Source: an uncultured Bacteroidales bacterium (GTDB lineage Bacteria; Bacteroidota; Bacteroidia; Bacteroidales; Paludibacteraceae). Taken from it: a DNA stretch of 64,000 bases. Positions 26,497 to 35,728 of this stretch are shown one piece after another (within the stretch, counting starts at the first letter, position 1; the number at the start of each line of letters is the position of its first letter). Where the stretch lies: positions 62,001-126,000 of the forward strand of contig CACWZZ010000001.1 in assembly GCA_902765485.1 (NCBI GenBank). Direction: 5' to 3'. A model generated the notes under the pieces. That model had not been told where the DNA came from. It was given only the letters and a program-made list of their open reading frames with translations, and ran no database searches. A program made the position numbers and the translations under genes.

Positions 26497-29103
26497 ATGA
26501 ACATCAATTTTCAGATTCACTATCGTGCCGAGTATGGCCAGAGTCTATGCGTGATCGAGACGCAAGAGTCGATTTTGGGTTGGACGGATAAAGAGCCGCT
26601 TGTGCTGAACTGCCAGGGAACGGATTTCTGGCAGATCAATGTGCCTGTGAGCGATTTCGCCGGCAGCATTCAATATAAGTACGCGATCCGTCTGCAAGAC
26701 GGCGGATTTATCTATGAGGCGGGAGAGCCGAGACATTTAAACCTCACCCCTTGCCGTCAGATCGTAGTGCGGGACGCATGGCAGGCAAGTACGTATGAGG
26801 ACAGTTTCTATACGACGGCGTTTTTGAAAGCGTTGTTCAGCCGTCAGCATTCAGCTGTCAGCCGTCAGAAAGCGCCGAAGGGTAATATCCGTTTCTCAAT
26901 CGACCTGCCGCAGATCCTGCCGACGCAAGGCGTGGCAATCATCGGAAACTGCGCCGAATTAGGCGAATGGAATCCGGATAACAAGCTGGTGATGAGCGAT
27001 GCGGAGTTCCCGATCTGGAAAGCAGATATTGAGGTGAAAGGTCAGGATATAATTGAGTACAAATATGTCGTTTATGACCTCAAGACCGGTGCTGTGGTCG
27101 ATACCGAATGGGGTGAGAACCGTCAGATCTGGGGTGTCGAGAAGGGGCTGGTTATTTATCAGAACGACCGCGGATTCCGTCGGACGCAACCTCGCTGGAA
27201 AGGAGCCGGAGTTGCAGTTCCTGTGTTCTCGCTGCGGACGGAAGAAGGTTTCGGAATCGGTGAGTTTCAGGATCTGAAGAAGATGGCGGACTGGGCTGCG
27301 GCTACGGGTCAGCAGATGATTCAGACGCTGCCGATCAACGATACGACATTGAGACACAATAACTTAGATAGCTATCCGTACAATGCTGTGTCTGTGTTTG
27401 CACTTCATCCGATCTATATCAATATCGAGAAAATGGGTCGCCTGACGCCTGCGCAGAAGAAGAAATACGAGGCGCAGAAGGCGGAGTTCAACGCAAAGAG
27501 TTTTGCGGATTATCAGGCTGTTTATGACGCTAAGATGGTGTTCTTCAAGGCGTTATACAAACAGGACAAAGACGCGCTTTTCAGCAGCGAGGCATACAAG
27601 GCGTTTATCAAGAAGAACGATTCGTGGCTGGAGCCGTATGCTGAGTTCCTGCACAAACGCGACAAACAACCGAAAGATTTCTATAAGTTCCTGCAGTTCC
27701 ATGCGGACAAACAGCTGGCTGACGCTGTGGCTTACGCGCACTCGATCGGCGTAGCGATGAAGGGTGACATACCTATCGGAATCAGTCCGGACAGCGTCGA
27801 TGCAGCCGTTTATCCGGAGTTGTTCAATCTGGACGCTTCTGCCGGTGCGCCGCCCGATGATTTCTCGATTAGCGGTCAGAACTGGGGCTTCCCGACTTAT
27901 AACTGGGACAAGATGGCGGAGGATAATTTCGGCTGGTGGCAGGCACGTTTCCGCAAGATGCAGGACTATTTCGACGCATACCGCGTGGATCATATCCTCG
28001 GTTTCTTCCGTATCTGGCAGATGAAGAAGACGGATGTGTGGGGTCTCTGCGGACATTTCGTTCCGGCGCTGCCGTACAGCTATGACGACCTCTGCGCGCA
28101 GGGTGTTTGTCTGGACTGGGATAGATTGACGAAGCCTTATATCCGCTCCAATTTCCTCGGCGACGTGTTGGGTTATGACACCGAATGGGCGAAGAAATAT
28201 GCGTTGGACACGCATGACGGCTATGTCTATTTCTTCCGTCCGGAGTTCGATACGCAAGTCAAAGTGCAAGAATGGTACGACCGGTTGATGAGCGACGAGA
28301 AGCAGTTGAAGGCTTCCGGTCTGAGTGCCGAGGCGGCGAAGAACATCTGCAATGCGTTGATTTATCTGCATTGCGAGGTGCTGTTTGTAGAAGACCAGCG
28401 CCGTCCGGGATGGCTCCATCCGCGTATCTCGATCTATCAGAGTCACTCGTTCAATGAGTTGTACAGCGACCAGAAAGAGGTGCTGATGCGCATTTATAAT
28501 GACTATTTCTTCCGCCGTCATACCCAGTTCTGGCGCGACTCGGCGATGCGCAAACTGCCGACGTTGATCCGTGCGACGAAGATGCTATGCTGCGGCGAGG
28601 ACTTAGGTATGGTTCCTGCTTGCGTGCCCGATGTGATGCACGAGTTGCAGATCCTGAGTCTGGAGATCCAGCGCATGCCGAAAGATCCGACGGTCAAGTT
28701 CGCCCACCCGGCGGACGCACCGTATCAGAGTGTCTGCACGACCGGCACGCACGATATGAATCCGCTTCGCGCATGGTGGGAAGAGGACCGCGCTGTGACG
28801 CAGCGTTTCTACAACGAGCAGATGGGTTGGTGGGGCGACGCGCCGCAGGAGATGACGCCGGAGATCGCGGAGTTCATCATCAACCAGCACATGTACAGCC
28901 CTGCGATGTGGACTATTCTGCCGCTGCAAGACTGGCTGGCAATCGACGGCGACGTGCGCGTAAAGGATCAGTTCTCCGATCGTATCAACGTACCGGCTAA
29001 CCCGCGCCATTTCTGGAACTACCGGATGCATATCAGTCTGGAGAAGTTGATGAAATGCGACAAGCTGAATGCGAAGATCAAGAAGCTGACAAGCGTCAGG
29101 TAA
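26497..29103 (+). CDS. malQ: 4-alpha-glucanotransferase with two starch-binding domains
   Basis: The 868-residue enzyme (GH77, amylomaltase/disproportionating type) transfers alpha-1,4-glucan segments between chains in starch or glycogen metabolism. Residues 1-95 and about 130-220 are CBM20-like starch-binding modules (QSILGWTDKEPLVLN; IIGNCAELGEWNPDNKLVMS). The catalytic part follows, with DSYPYNAVSVFALHPIY, the nucleophile region FDAYRVDHILGFFRIW, the acid/base region MLCCGEDLGMVPACVPDVM, and TGTHDMNPLRAWWEED. This fusion is usual for Bacteroidota MalQ. The stretch SRQHSAVSRQK (residues 114-124) between the two binding modules is encoded by a heptamer repeat (26837-26869) and looks like a tolerated insertion. 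Confidence 0.95.
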   Translation: MNINFQIHYRAEYGQSLCVIETQESILGWTDKEPLVLNCQGTDFWQINVPVSDFAGSIQYKYAIRLQDGGFIYEAGEPRHLNLTPCRQIVVRDAWQASTYEDSFYTTAFLKALFSRQHSAVSRQKAPKGNIRFSIDLPQILPTQGVAIIGNCAELGEWNPDNKLVMSDAEFPIWKADIEVKGQDIIEYKYVVYDLKTGAVVDTEWGENRQIWGVEKGLVIYQNDRGFRRTQPRWKGAGVAVPVFSLRTEEGFGIGEFQDLKKMADWAAATGQQMIQTLPINDTTLRHNNLDSYPYNAVSVFALHPIYINIEKMGRLTPAQKKKYEAQKAEFNAKSFADYQAVYDAKMVFFKALYKQDKDALFSSEAYKAFIKKNDSWLEPYAEFLHKRDKQPKDFYKFLQFHADKQLADAVAYAHSIGVAMKGDIPIGISPDSVDAAVYPELFNLDASAGAPPDDFSISGQNWGFPTYNWDKMAEDNFGWWQARFRKMQDYFDAYRVDHILGFFRIWQMKKTDVWGLCGHFVPALPYSYDDLCAQGVCLDWDRLTKPYIRSNFLGDVLGYDTEWAKKYALDTHDGYVYFFRPEFDTQVKVQEWYDRLMSDEKQLKASGLSAEAAKNICNALIYLHCEVLFVEDQRRPGWLHPRISIYQSHSFNELYSDQKEVLMRIYNDYFFRRHTQFWRDSAMRKLPTLIRATKMLCCGEDLGMVPACVPDVMHELQILSLEIQRMPKDPTVKFAHPADAPYQSVCTTGTHDMNPLRAWWEEDRAVTQRFYNEQMGWWGDAPQEMTPEIAEFIINQHMYSPAMWTILPLQDWLAIDGDVRVKDQFSDRINVPANPRHFWNYRMHISLEKLMKCDKLNAKIKKLTSVR

Positions 29104-29135
29104 AGTACCAAGGGACAAAGTACCAAGTACAAAGG
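29103..29135. repeat. accaagt-type repeat between malQ and ispH
   Basis: Units agtacca, agggaca, aagtacca, agtacaa fill the whole gap between the two convergent stop codons. Confidence 0.65.
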
Positions 29136-30053
29136 TTAAGGGATGAGCGCGAGCTTGTCCCTTACTTGTTCCATCAGCCAGAGTGGCGTGCTGGTCGCGC
29201 CGCAGATGCCGATTTTATGAGTTGAAAGTTGAAAGTTGAAAGTTGAAAGTTTTTCTTCGAGTTCGTCGGGAGAGGAGATGAAAAGTGTGTTGGGGTTCGC
29301 CTCAACACATTTTTCGTATAGCACGCGTGCATTGGAGGATTTGGTGCCACCGACGAAGAGCACGATGTCGTTGGCGCGGGCGAACGCCTGCAGTTCCGCA
29401 ACGCGGTTCGCCACATTGCGGCAGATGGTGTCATGGTATTCGAAAGAGTCGGAAACCCCCTCCGGCTCCCCCACAAGGGGAGAGACCTTGTTTAGGCGAG
29501 TTTTGATTGCTTCGACGAGGGCGTTGAAGCCTTCGACGGATTTGGTCGTTTGGGAGAAGAGGTAGATCGGGCGCGTGAAATCGAGACGGTCGAGTTGTTC
29601 GGCGGACTCGATGACGATTGCGGTGTTGTTGGTCTGCCCTTGGAGACCGATCACTTCGGCGTGCCCGGGTTTGCCGTAAATGACAATCTGCGGCGGCTGC
29701 GGTTCGTCGTTCTTGTGCGCTTCGTAGCAGGCGCGAATACGGTCTTGGAGTTTCTTCACCACCGGACAAGTGGCGTCGATGATTTCTATTCCTCGCTGCT
29801 GAGCGATCCAATAGGTGCTCGGCGGTTCACCGTGCGCGCGAAGGAGCACGCGCGAATGAGAAGGTAAAGTCCGCAAGTCGTCGTAGTCGATCGTCTGTAA
29901 TCCTTTGATCTCCAACCGCTTGACTTCTTGTCCATTATGCACGATGTCGCCTAAGCAATAAAGCGGACCGTTGGTCAGTTCGCTTTCTGCTGCTTCGATC
30001 GCGCGCGTCACGCCGAAGCAAAAACCACTATGGGAATCAATAGAAATCGTCAT
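29136..30053 (-). CDS. ispH: 4-hydroxy-3-methylbut-2-enyl diphosphate reductase
   Basis: The 305-residue protein carries the three cluster-ligating cysteines of IspH/LytB in their usual contexts: SGFCFGVTRAIE, DATCPVVKKLQDR and GICGATSTPLWLMEQV, plus the THPE-like NDIVLFVGGTKSSNARVLYE region. It makes isopentenyl and dimethylallyl diphosphate in the last step of the MEP pathway, using a 4Fe-4S cluster. The start is the ATG at 30053 (MTISIDSHSG); the frame start at 30062 is TTG. Two insertions are unusual: KLSTFNFQLSTHKIG, encoded by a gttgaaa heptamer array (29221-29251) next to the last cysteine motif, and SPLVGEPEGV (about 29455-29495), encoded by a GC-rich palindromic repeat. Confidence 0.93.
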   Translation of the reverse strand: MTISIDSHSGFCFGVTRAIEAAESELTNGPLYCLGDIVHNGQEVKRLEIKGLQTIDYDDLRTLPSHSRVLLRAHGEPPSTYWIAQQRGIEIIDATCPVVKKLQDRIRACYEAHKNDEPQPPQIVIYGKPGHAEVIGLQGQTNNTAIVIESAEQLDRLDFTRPIYLFSQTTKSVEGFNALVEAIKTRLNKVSPLVGEPEGVSDSFEYHDTICRNVANRVAELQAFARANDIVLFVGGTKSSNARVLYEKCVEANPNTLFISSPDELEEKLSTFNFQLSTHKIGICGATSTPLWLMEQVRDKLALIP

Positions 30054-30061
30054 TATTGTCA

Positions 30062-30112
30062 ATCTAGTATAACTAGTAGATCTAGTAGAACTAGTTAAAC
30101 TAGTTTATCTAG
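30062..30112. repeat. 9-base repeat array (ctagtt type) at the end of cmk
   Basis: Contiguous 9-mers tctagtata, actagtaga, tctagtaga, actagttaa, actagttta. The cmk stop codon lies within it. The same kind of array is inside polA at 53423-53476. Confidence 0.8.
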
Positions 30113-30769
30113 AGTATCGTTGAACAACTTGTATATCAGTTCCATCTGTTGTTCGCGGGTCATGAAACTGTTGTCCACGACGATGGCATCTTCGGCTTGG
30201 CGGAGCGGACTCTCTGCGCGGTGGGTGTCGCGGTAGTCGCGGTCGTTCACGTCTGCGAGAACAGCATCGAAGTTGGGCTTTTCGCCTTTGGCTACCAACT
30301 CGTCAAAACGCCGTTGTGCACGGACCTCCGGGCTGGCGGTGAGGAAGAGTTTGAGTTCCGCCTGCGGAAAGACGACCGTTCCTATGTCGCGTCCGTCCAT
30401 GACGATTCCTTTGGAGACGCCCATCTTCTGCTGCTGCGCCACAAGGAACGCCCGCACTTCTTTGATTGCCGAAACGCGGCTGGCGGTATTGCCCACCTCC
30501 AGCGTGCGGATGAAGGGCTCTACGTCTTCGCCGTTGAGGGTGACATGCTGCGCTCCGTTTGCGAGCACAAAGCCGACCTCAATCTGAGGCAGGGCAGCGA
30601 TGATGGCTGCGTCGTCCGTGAGGTTGTTGCGGAGCGTGTATAAGGCGATGGCGCGATACATAGCGCCCGTGTCCACATACGTGTAGCCGGCGTACGAAGC
30701 CAGCGCTTTGGCGATCGTCGATTTGCCGCACGACGAATAGCCGTCGATGGCAACAATGATTTTCTTCAT
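30095..30769 (-). CDS. cmk: Cytidylate kinase
   Basis: The 224-residue protein begins KKIIVAIDGYSSCGKSTIAKALA with the P-loop, then YTYVDTGAMYRAIALY for nucleotide binding, and IVMDGRDIGTVVFPQAELKLFLTAS with the DGRDIGT signature. It phosphorylates CMP and dCMP. Length and motifs are normal. The last codons (LDKLV) are formed by a 9-base repeat array, which seems to have replaced the original C-terminal end. It lies on the same strand as ispH, 41 bases upstream of it, and may be cotranscribed. Confidence 0.95.
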   Translation of the reverse strand: MKKIIVAIDGYSSCGKSTIAKALASYAGYTYVDTGAMYRAIALYTLRNNLTDDAAIIAALPQIEVGFVLANGAQHVTLNGEDVEPFIRTLEVGNTASRVSAIKEVRAFLVAQQQKMGVSKGIVMDGRDIGTVVFPQAELKLFLTASPEVRAQRRFDELVAKGEKPNFDAVLADVNDRDYRDTHRAESPLRQAEDAIVVDNSFMTREQQMELIYKLFNDTLDKLV

Positions 30770-30801
30770 AAACTATAAATTACCTTTAACCTTTACCATC
30801 C

Positions 30802-30822
30802 TCCCTCCCTTGAAGGGAGGGA
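30802..30822. repeat. GC-rich palindrome between cmk and porQ
   Basis: tccctccctt and its reverse complement aagggaggga flank a central T, making a near-perfect hairpin, followed by a G-rich stretch and TTTTT on the plus strand. It resembles interspersed palindromes common in Bacteroidota intergenic DNA; it could also act as a transcription end. Confidence 0.5.
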
Positions 30823-30835
30823 TGGGGTGGGGTTT

Positions 30836-31942
30836 TTATTTCATTAATGAATTGATGTCCAATGTCAGACCCACTTGGTAGGAGAAATTGGACTTGGTGA
30901 GTTGGCTGATGGCGAATCCGAGTCGGGCTTGTTTGATCTTGACTCCCACACCGAGCGCAAAACCAGCCAGCGATTTCTGGTCGGTCAGTTGCAACTCCGC
31001 TCTGCGACGATGGTTATAACTGAAGGCGATATAGAATTTCTCGCTCTTGGGCACTACTTCGATACTCCAGATCGTATGGCGGAAGAGCATGTCGTACCAT
31101 TTGACGTCATGCGGGATGATCTCTCCGGTCGTGGGACTTTTGTCCAAGCTCGTCCATTCGTAGTTCAGATACCAAGTCTGCATGTTGTGGATCTGGAGGT
31201 GGAAGCGCAGCGGCGCATGTTTGACGCGGTACGTGAGTCCGAGTTGCAAGTTCAGCGGCAGCATCTCATGCCCGGTTCCATCTTCGGCGGAATAGAAACT
31301 CTTGATCTGCCATCCGATGTTCTGCAAGACCAAGCCCATCTGGAAGGTGGAATCGAGTGTCTGGAAATGCGCTCCGACGTCTGCTCCGATGGCGAAAGAG
31401 TTGTAACTCTCGTAGATCGAATAGACGGGTTTGAGCGTCACACCGACCTTGAACATACGTCCTAATTGTCGCGCGTACATGATATCAATGAGGATGTCGC
31501 GTGCGCCGAAACTGCCGCCGGTCTGAACGCCGTTCTCGTCCGCATATTTCATTCGTCCGTAGTCCAAATAGTGGATTCCGACTGCAAAATAATTCGGTTT
31601 TTGCGGTTCACCTTCTTCCGTTCCCTCCTTGCGCAAGCCCTTGGCTTCGCCGAAATTATGTCCGTAGAGGGCGGAGCCGAACATCGTTCCGGGCAGGTAA
31701 TAGGAGTAGTTGAGTTGGAGGGTCATGTGGCTGTTGGCATGTAGCAGGGCAGGGTTGCACATACCCATGGAGATGTCTCCGTCGCTGAGGGAGACGTTCG
31801 ATCCGCCCAAGGCGTTCAGACGCGACGAGGTGGGCAGACTCATAAATGAGAACACCGACCGCCCTGCGCTCGACACCTGGCCAAATGTACAAAGGGACAA
31901 AGTACACAGGATCAGCGTTACTATTTTTCTGGTTATGTCCAC
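30836..31942 (-). CDS. porQ: Type IX secretion system protein PorQ
   Basis: The 368-residue protein, read from a GTG at 31942, has a signal peptide (RKIVTLILCTLSLCTFG) and then SVFSFMSLPTSSRLNALGGS, the entry motif of PorQ, followed by repeated outer membrane strands (AVGIHYLDYGRMKYADENG; YIAFSYNHRRRAELQL). PorQ is an outer membrane component needed for attaching cargo to the surface in type IX secretion. The GTG was chosen because the promoter lies at 31967-31998, so upstream ATG codons cannot be used. Part of the signal peptide (LCTLSLCTFG) is encoded by an accaagt-type repeat (31887-31910). Confidence 0.88.
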   Translation of the reverse strand: MDITRKIVTLILCTLSLCTFGQVSSAGRSVFSFMSLPTSSRLNALGGSNVSLSDGDISMGMCNPALLHANSHMTLQLNYSYYLPGTMFGSALYGHNFGEAKGLRKEGTEEGEPQKPNYFAVGIHYLDYGRMKYADENGVQTGGSFGARDILIDIMYARQLGRMFKVGVTLKPVYSIYESYNSFAIGADVGAHFQTLDSTFQMGLVLQNIGWQIKSFYSAEDGTGHEMLPLNLQLGLTYRVKHAPLRFHLQIHNMQTWYLNYEWTSLDKSPTTGEIIPHDVKWYDMLFRHTIWSIEVVPKSEKFYIAFSYNHRRRAELQLTDQKSLAGFALGVGVKIKQARLGFAISQLTKSNFSYQVGLTLDINSLMK

Positions 31943-31966
31943 ACTACCGCATTTTAAAATCGGGTG

Positions 31967-31998
31967 CAAAATTACAACAAAAATTGCATATATGCAAA
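31967..31998 (-). promoter_or_regulatory. Promoter of porQ
   Basis: TTTG (31998-31995), 20 bases, TAATTTTG (31974-31967) on the minus strand, again with the TTGCATATATGCAA palindrome at the upstream element. Confidence 0.75.
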
Positions 31999-32004
31999 TT
32001 TTTC

Positions 32005-32035
32005 TTGCGTATGTCAAAAAAAAGCAGTAAATTTG
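32005..32035 (+). promoter_or_regulatory. Promoter of the sdhCAB operon
   Basis: TTG (32005-32007), 20 bases, TAAATTTG (32028-32035), about 60 bases before sdhC. Confidence 0.75.
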
Positions 32036-32095
32036 CAGCCGATTTGTATAGCACACACAATAATTAAATAATTCATTAAAAAACATTCAATCTTT

Positions 32096-32788
32096 ATGTG
32101 GTTAAAAGATTCATCTGTCGGCCGTAAGTTCGTAATGGCCCTCAGTGGAGCGGCGTTAGTGCTGTTCCTGCTTTTTCACGGTTGTATGAACCTTGCGCTG
32201 GTGTTCAGCGACGAGGCATACAACACTATTTGCCGTTTGCTTGGCGCCAACTGGTACGCGGTCATCGGATCGCTGGGAATTGCATTCCTTGTGCTGGTTC
32301 ATTTCTGCTATGGTCTGTATCTGACCATTCAGAACCGTGCAGCACGTGGCAATGACCGTTATGAGGTTCGCGCGAAGAAACAAGGTGTGACCTGGGAGTC
32401 GGAGAACATGCTTGTTCTGGGCTTTACCATCCTTGGTTTCCTCTGCCTGCACCTCTACAATTTCTGGTTTAAGATGCAGTTTGCGGAGCTGACCGGAATC
32501 GAAACCGGTATGTTTGACCCGCAGAACGGCGCAGCTTATGTCAAAGAATTGTTCACAACGCCTGTATGGGGACAGATCTATTGCGTGCTGTATCTGCTGT
32601 GGTTCGTTGTGCTGTGGCTCCACCTCAATCACGGTGTGGGTTCGGCTATGACCTCTATGGGACTGAACAACCTGAAATGGCAGAGACGCGTAGAAGTGAT
32701 CAGCACGGTGGTAGCAACGATTGTTATCCTGCCGTTCACAGTAGTGGCATTGTACTATCTGGGCATGGGAATCGGCATGCTTTGCTAA
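32096..32788 (+). CDS. sdhC: Succinate dehydrogenase/fumarate reductase cytochrome b subunit
   Basis: The 230-residue membrane protein has five hydrophobic helices (FVMALSGAALVLFLLFHGCM, YAVIGSLGIAFLVLVHFCYG, ENMLVLGFTILGFLCLHLYN, IYCVLYLLWFVVLWLHLNHG, ISTVVATIVILPFTVVALYY) with histidines placed as haem ligands, as in the di-haem cytochrome b of Bacteroidota complex II. It anchors the complex and passes electrons between quinone and the iron-sulphur subunit. It is the first gene of an operon with sdhA and sdhB. In anaerobic Bacteroidales this enzyme mostly runs as a fumarate reductase using menaquinol. Confidence 0.93.
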   Translation: MWLKDSSVGRKFVMALSGAALVLFLLFHGCMNLALVFSDEAYNTICRLLGANWYAVIGSLGIAFLVLVHFCYGLYLTIQNRAARGNDRYEVRAKKQGVTWESENMLVLGFTILGFLCLHLYNFWFKMQFAELTGIETGMFDPQNGAAYVKELFTTPVWGQIYCVLYLLWFVVLWLHLNHGVGSAMTSMGLNNLKWQRRVEVISTVVATIVILPFTVVALYYLGMGIGMLC

Positions 32789-32789
32789 A

Positions 32790-32817
32790 GTGAAAGGTGA
32801 AAACTGAAAACTGAAAG
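32790..32817. repeat. Heptamer array between sdhC and sdhA
   Basis: Four 7-mers: gtgaaag, gtgaaaa, ctgaaaa, ctgaaag. Confidence 0.7.
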
Positions 32818-32826
32818 GAAAGAATT

Positions 32827-34950
32827 ATGGCAAAGAAAGAAGAAATAATTGACGCTGCGAAAAAAGTAGCAGTAAAAGCAGCAGGGGCAGTGCTGGATGC
32901 AGCTGAGGCTGTAGTGGAGAAGGCTGCTGAAGTGACCGAGCAGGTGCAAGCAGCAGCTGCTGAGGCTGTCAAAGAAGCGACGACTCCGGTTATTACTCCG
33001 GAGATGGCGAAGATCCCTGCCGGTCCGCTGGAGCTCAAATGGACCAATTACAAGAACCACCAGAAGTTGGTGAACCCCGCTAACAAACGCCGTCTGGACA
33101 TCATCGTTGTTGGAACGGGTTTGGCAGGTGCAAGTGCTGCCGCTTCGTTGGCTGAGATGGGATTCAACGTACTGAACTTCTGTATTCAGGACAGTCCGCG
33201 TCGTGCGCACTCGATTGCTGCGCAGGGTGGTATCAACGCTGCGAAGAACTACCAGAACGACGGCGATAGTGTTTATCGTCTGTATTACGACACGATCAAG
33301 GGTGGCGACTACCGCGCTCGTGAGGCAAACGTATATCGTCTCGCCGAGGTAAGTAACAATATTATTGACCAGTGCGTGGCACAGGGTGTTCCTTTTGCAC
33401 GTGAGTACGGAGGTTTGTTAGATAACCGTTCTTTCGGTGGCGCACAGGTAAGCCGTACGTTCTACGCCAAGGGTCAGACGGGTCAGCAGTTGCTGCTGGG
33501 TGCATATAGCGCACTGAGCCGCCAGATCGGCAAGGGCAAAGTGAAGATGTACACGCGTTATGAGATGCTGGATATCGTGCTGATCGCTGATGAAAACGGC
33601 GAGAAGCGTGCACGCGGTATCATTGCTCGTAACCTTGTTACGGGCCGCATTGAGCGCTTCTTCGCGCATGCCGTAGTGATCGGTTCGGGTGGATACGGAA
33701 ACACGTTCTTCTTGAGCACGAACGCGATGGCAAGTAACGGTTCTGCTGCTATGCAGATGTACCGCCACGGCGCATATTTCGCTAACCCGTGCTATGCACA
33801 GATCCACCCGACCTGTATTCCGAAGCATGGTGATTTCCAGAGCAAGCTGACGCTGATGAGTGAGTCATTGCGTAACGACGGACGTATCTGGGTTCCGAAG
33901 AAACTGGAAGACGCAAAACGTCTGCAAGCCGGTGAGATCAAGGGACGCGATATCCCTGAAGAGGATCGCGATTACTACTTGGAGCGCCGCTATCCGGCAT
34001 TCGGAAACCTCGTTCCACGTGACGTGGCTTCGCGTGCTGCTAAAGAGCGTTGCGACAAAGGCTACGGCGTGAACAACACCGGGTTGGCTGTGTTCCTTGA
34101 TTTCAGCGAAGCTATTCAGCGTCTGGGTAAAGATGTTGTGGCTCAGAAATACGGTAACTTGTTCCAGATGTACGAGAAGATCGTGGATGAGAACCCGTAC
34201 GAGAACCCGATGATGATTTTCCCGGCTATCCACTATACAATGGGTGGAATCTGGGTTGACTACGAGTTGCAGACGAGTGTCAAAGGTCTGTTCTGTATCG
34301 GTGAGGCGAACTTCTCCGACCACGGAGCAAACCGTTTGGGTGCTTCGGCATTGATGCAAGGTCTCGCAGACGGCTATTTCGTACTGCCTTATACCATTCA
34401 GAACTATCTGGCAGACCAGATCGGCGTGCCGCGTATGAGTACCGACCTGCCGGAGTTCGCTGAGGCAGAGAAAGCTGTTCAGGCTAAGATCGACAAACTG
34501 ATGGCTATTCAGGGTAAGCGTTCTGTTGATTCGATTCATAAAGAACTGGGTCTCGTTATGTGGGATTTCGTCGGAATGGGACGTACCGCAGAAGGCTTGA
34601 AGGAAGGTATCAAGAAGATTGATGCCATCAAGAAAGAGTTCTGGACCAACGTCTATATCCCGGGTGAGGCAAACAGCCTGAACAACGAGTTGGAGAAAGC
34701 GCTCCGTCTGGCGGACTTCATTGAGATCGGTCGTCTGATGGCAGTAGATGCACTCCATCGCGAGGAGAGTTGCGGTGGTCATTTCCGCGAGGAATACCAG
34801 ACGCCGGAAGGCGAGGCACTCCGTCAGGACGACAAGTTCAGCTATGTTGGCTGCTGGAAATACATGGGTGAGGACCAAGAGCCGCAACTCATCAAAGAGC
34901 CGCTTGACTACGAGTTCACGGAACGTAAAACGCGTAACTATAAGAATTGA
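32827..34950 (+). CDS. sdhA: Succinate dehydrogenase/fumarate reductase flavoprotein subunit with an Ala-rich N-terminal extension
   Basis: The 707-residue protein carries the FAD-binding fold ([20 protein letters not shown]), the flavin attachment region [18 protein letters not shown], and active-site stretches ([53 protein letters not shown]). It oxidises succinate or reduces fumarate. Normal family members begin near [20 protein letters not shown]. Here about 60 extra residues of Ala, Val, Glu and Lys precede it ([20 protein letters not shown] and similar), predicted to be one long amphipathic helix. The extension is in frame from a good ATG, and I see no alternative start that would remove all of it. 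Confidence 0.95.
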   Translation: MAKKEEIIDAAKKVAVKAAGAVLDAAEAVVEKAAEVTEQVQAAAAEAVKEATTPVITPEMAKIPAGPLELKWTNYKNHQKLVNPANKRRLDIIVVGTGLAGASAAASLAEMGFNVLNFCIQDSPRRAHSIAAQGGINAAKNYQNDGDSVYRLYYDTIKGGDYRAREANVYRLAEVSNNIIDQCVAQGVPFAREYGGLLDNRSFGGAQVSRTFYAKGQTGQQLLLGAYSALSRQIGKGKVKMYTRYEMLDIVLIADENGEKRARGIIARNLVTGRIERFFAHAVVIGSGGYGNTFFLSTNAMASNGSAAMQMYRHGAYFANPCYAQIHPTCIPKHGDFQSKLTLMSESLRNDGRIWVPKKLEDAKRLQAGEIKGRDIPEEDRDYYLERRYPAFGNLVPRDVASRAAKERCDKGYGVNNTGLAVFLDFSEAIQRLGKDVVAQKYGNLFQMYEKIVDENPYENPMMIFPAIHYTMGGIWVDYELQTSVKGLFCIGEANFSDHGANRLGASALMQGLADGYFVLPYTIQNYLADQIGVPRMSTDLPEFAEAEKAVQAKIDKLMAIQGKRSVDSIHKELGLVMWDFVGMGRTAEGLKEGIKKIDAIKKEFWTNVYIPGEANSLNNELEKALRLADFIEIGRLMAVDALHREESCGGHFREEYQTPEGEALRQDDKFSYVGCWKYMGEDQEPQLIKEPLDYEFTERKTRNYKN

Positions 34951-34972
34951 TAATTGACAATTGACAATTAAT
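34945..34972. repeat. Heptamer array before sdhB
   Basis: Four 7-mers: aattgat, aattgac, aattgac, aattaat, overlapping the sdhA stop and ending exactly at the sdhB start codon. Confidence 0.75.
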
Positions 34973-35728
34973 ATGGATCAGTATATTGATATTAAAGTAC
35001 GGGTTTGGCGTCAGGCCGGCCCCAAGGCTCAGGGCCATTTCGAGACCTATGAGCTGAAACATGTATTCCAAGGCGCTTCGTTCCTGGAGATGATTGATAT
35101 CCTGAACGAGCAACTCATCGCCGAGCACAAAGACCCTGTGACGTACGATCACGACTGCCGCGAGGGTATCTGCGGTATGTGCTCGATGTACGTCAACGGT
35201 CACCCGCACGGACCAGACAGCGCGATCACGACTTGCCAGCTGCATATGCGTAAGTTCCATGACGGCGAGACGATCACCGTAGAACCGTGGCGCAGCCGTG
35301 CGTTCCCTGTGATCAAAGACCTGATGGTGGATCGCGGTGCGTACGACAAGATCATGCAGGCAGGCGGATTTGTGAGTGTCAACACCGGCGGTGTGCCGGA
35401 CGCGAACGCAATTCCTGTTCCGAAGCCGGTAGCAGACGAGGCAATGGATGCAGCTTCTTGTATCGGTTGCGGCGCGTGCGCTGCGGCTTGTAAGAATGGT
35501 TCGGCTATGCTGTTTGTGGCTGCCAAGGTTAGCCAGTTGGCTCTTCTGCCGCAAGGTAAGATTGAGGCTGCGGCTCGTGCCAAAGCGATGGTGGCAAAGA
35601 TGGATGAGCTTGGTTTCGGTAACTGTACGAACACCGGTGCTTGTGCTGCCGAGTGCCCGAAGAGTGTCAGCCTCGCTAATATAGCAAGACTGAACCGCGA
35701 ATTCTTAAAAGCTAAATTTAAGGATTAA
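34973..35728 (+). CDS. sdhB: Succinate dehydrogenase/fumarate reductase iron-sulphur subunit
   Basis: The 251-residue protein has [18 protein letters not shown] with the 2Fe-2S cysteines, [18 protein letters not shown] and [20 protein letters not shown] with the 4Fe-4S and 3Fe-4S cysteines. It carries electrons between the flavoprotein and the cytochrome b. The ATG at 34973 is used; the longer frame from 34961 would need a TTG inside the heptamer array. Its last four bases overlap the stop of the convergent pectate lyase gene. Confidence 0.95.
   Translation: MDQYIDIKVRVWRQAGPKAQGHFETYELKHVFQGASFLEMIDILNEQLIAEHKDPVTYDHDCREGICGMCSMYVNGHPHGPDSAITTCQLHMRKFHDGETITVEPWRSRAFPVIKDLMVDRGAYDKIMQAGGFVSVNTGGVPDANAIPVPKPVADEAMDAASCIGCGACAAACKNGSAMLFVAAKVSQLALLPQGKIEAAARAKAMVAKMDELGFGNCTNTGACAAECPKSVSLANIARLNREFLKAKFKD

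Noticed and set aside
27553..28521. 322-codon frame antisense to malQ
   Set aside because: It is the mirror of a strongly conserved coding region; the translation shows no domain and the promoter lies on the plus strand.
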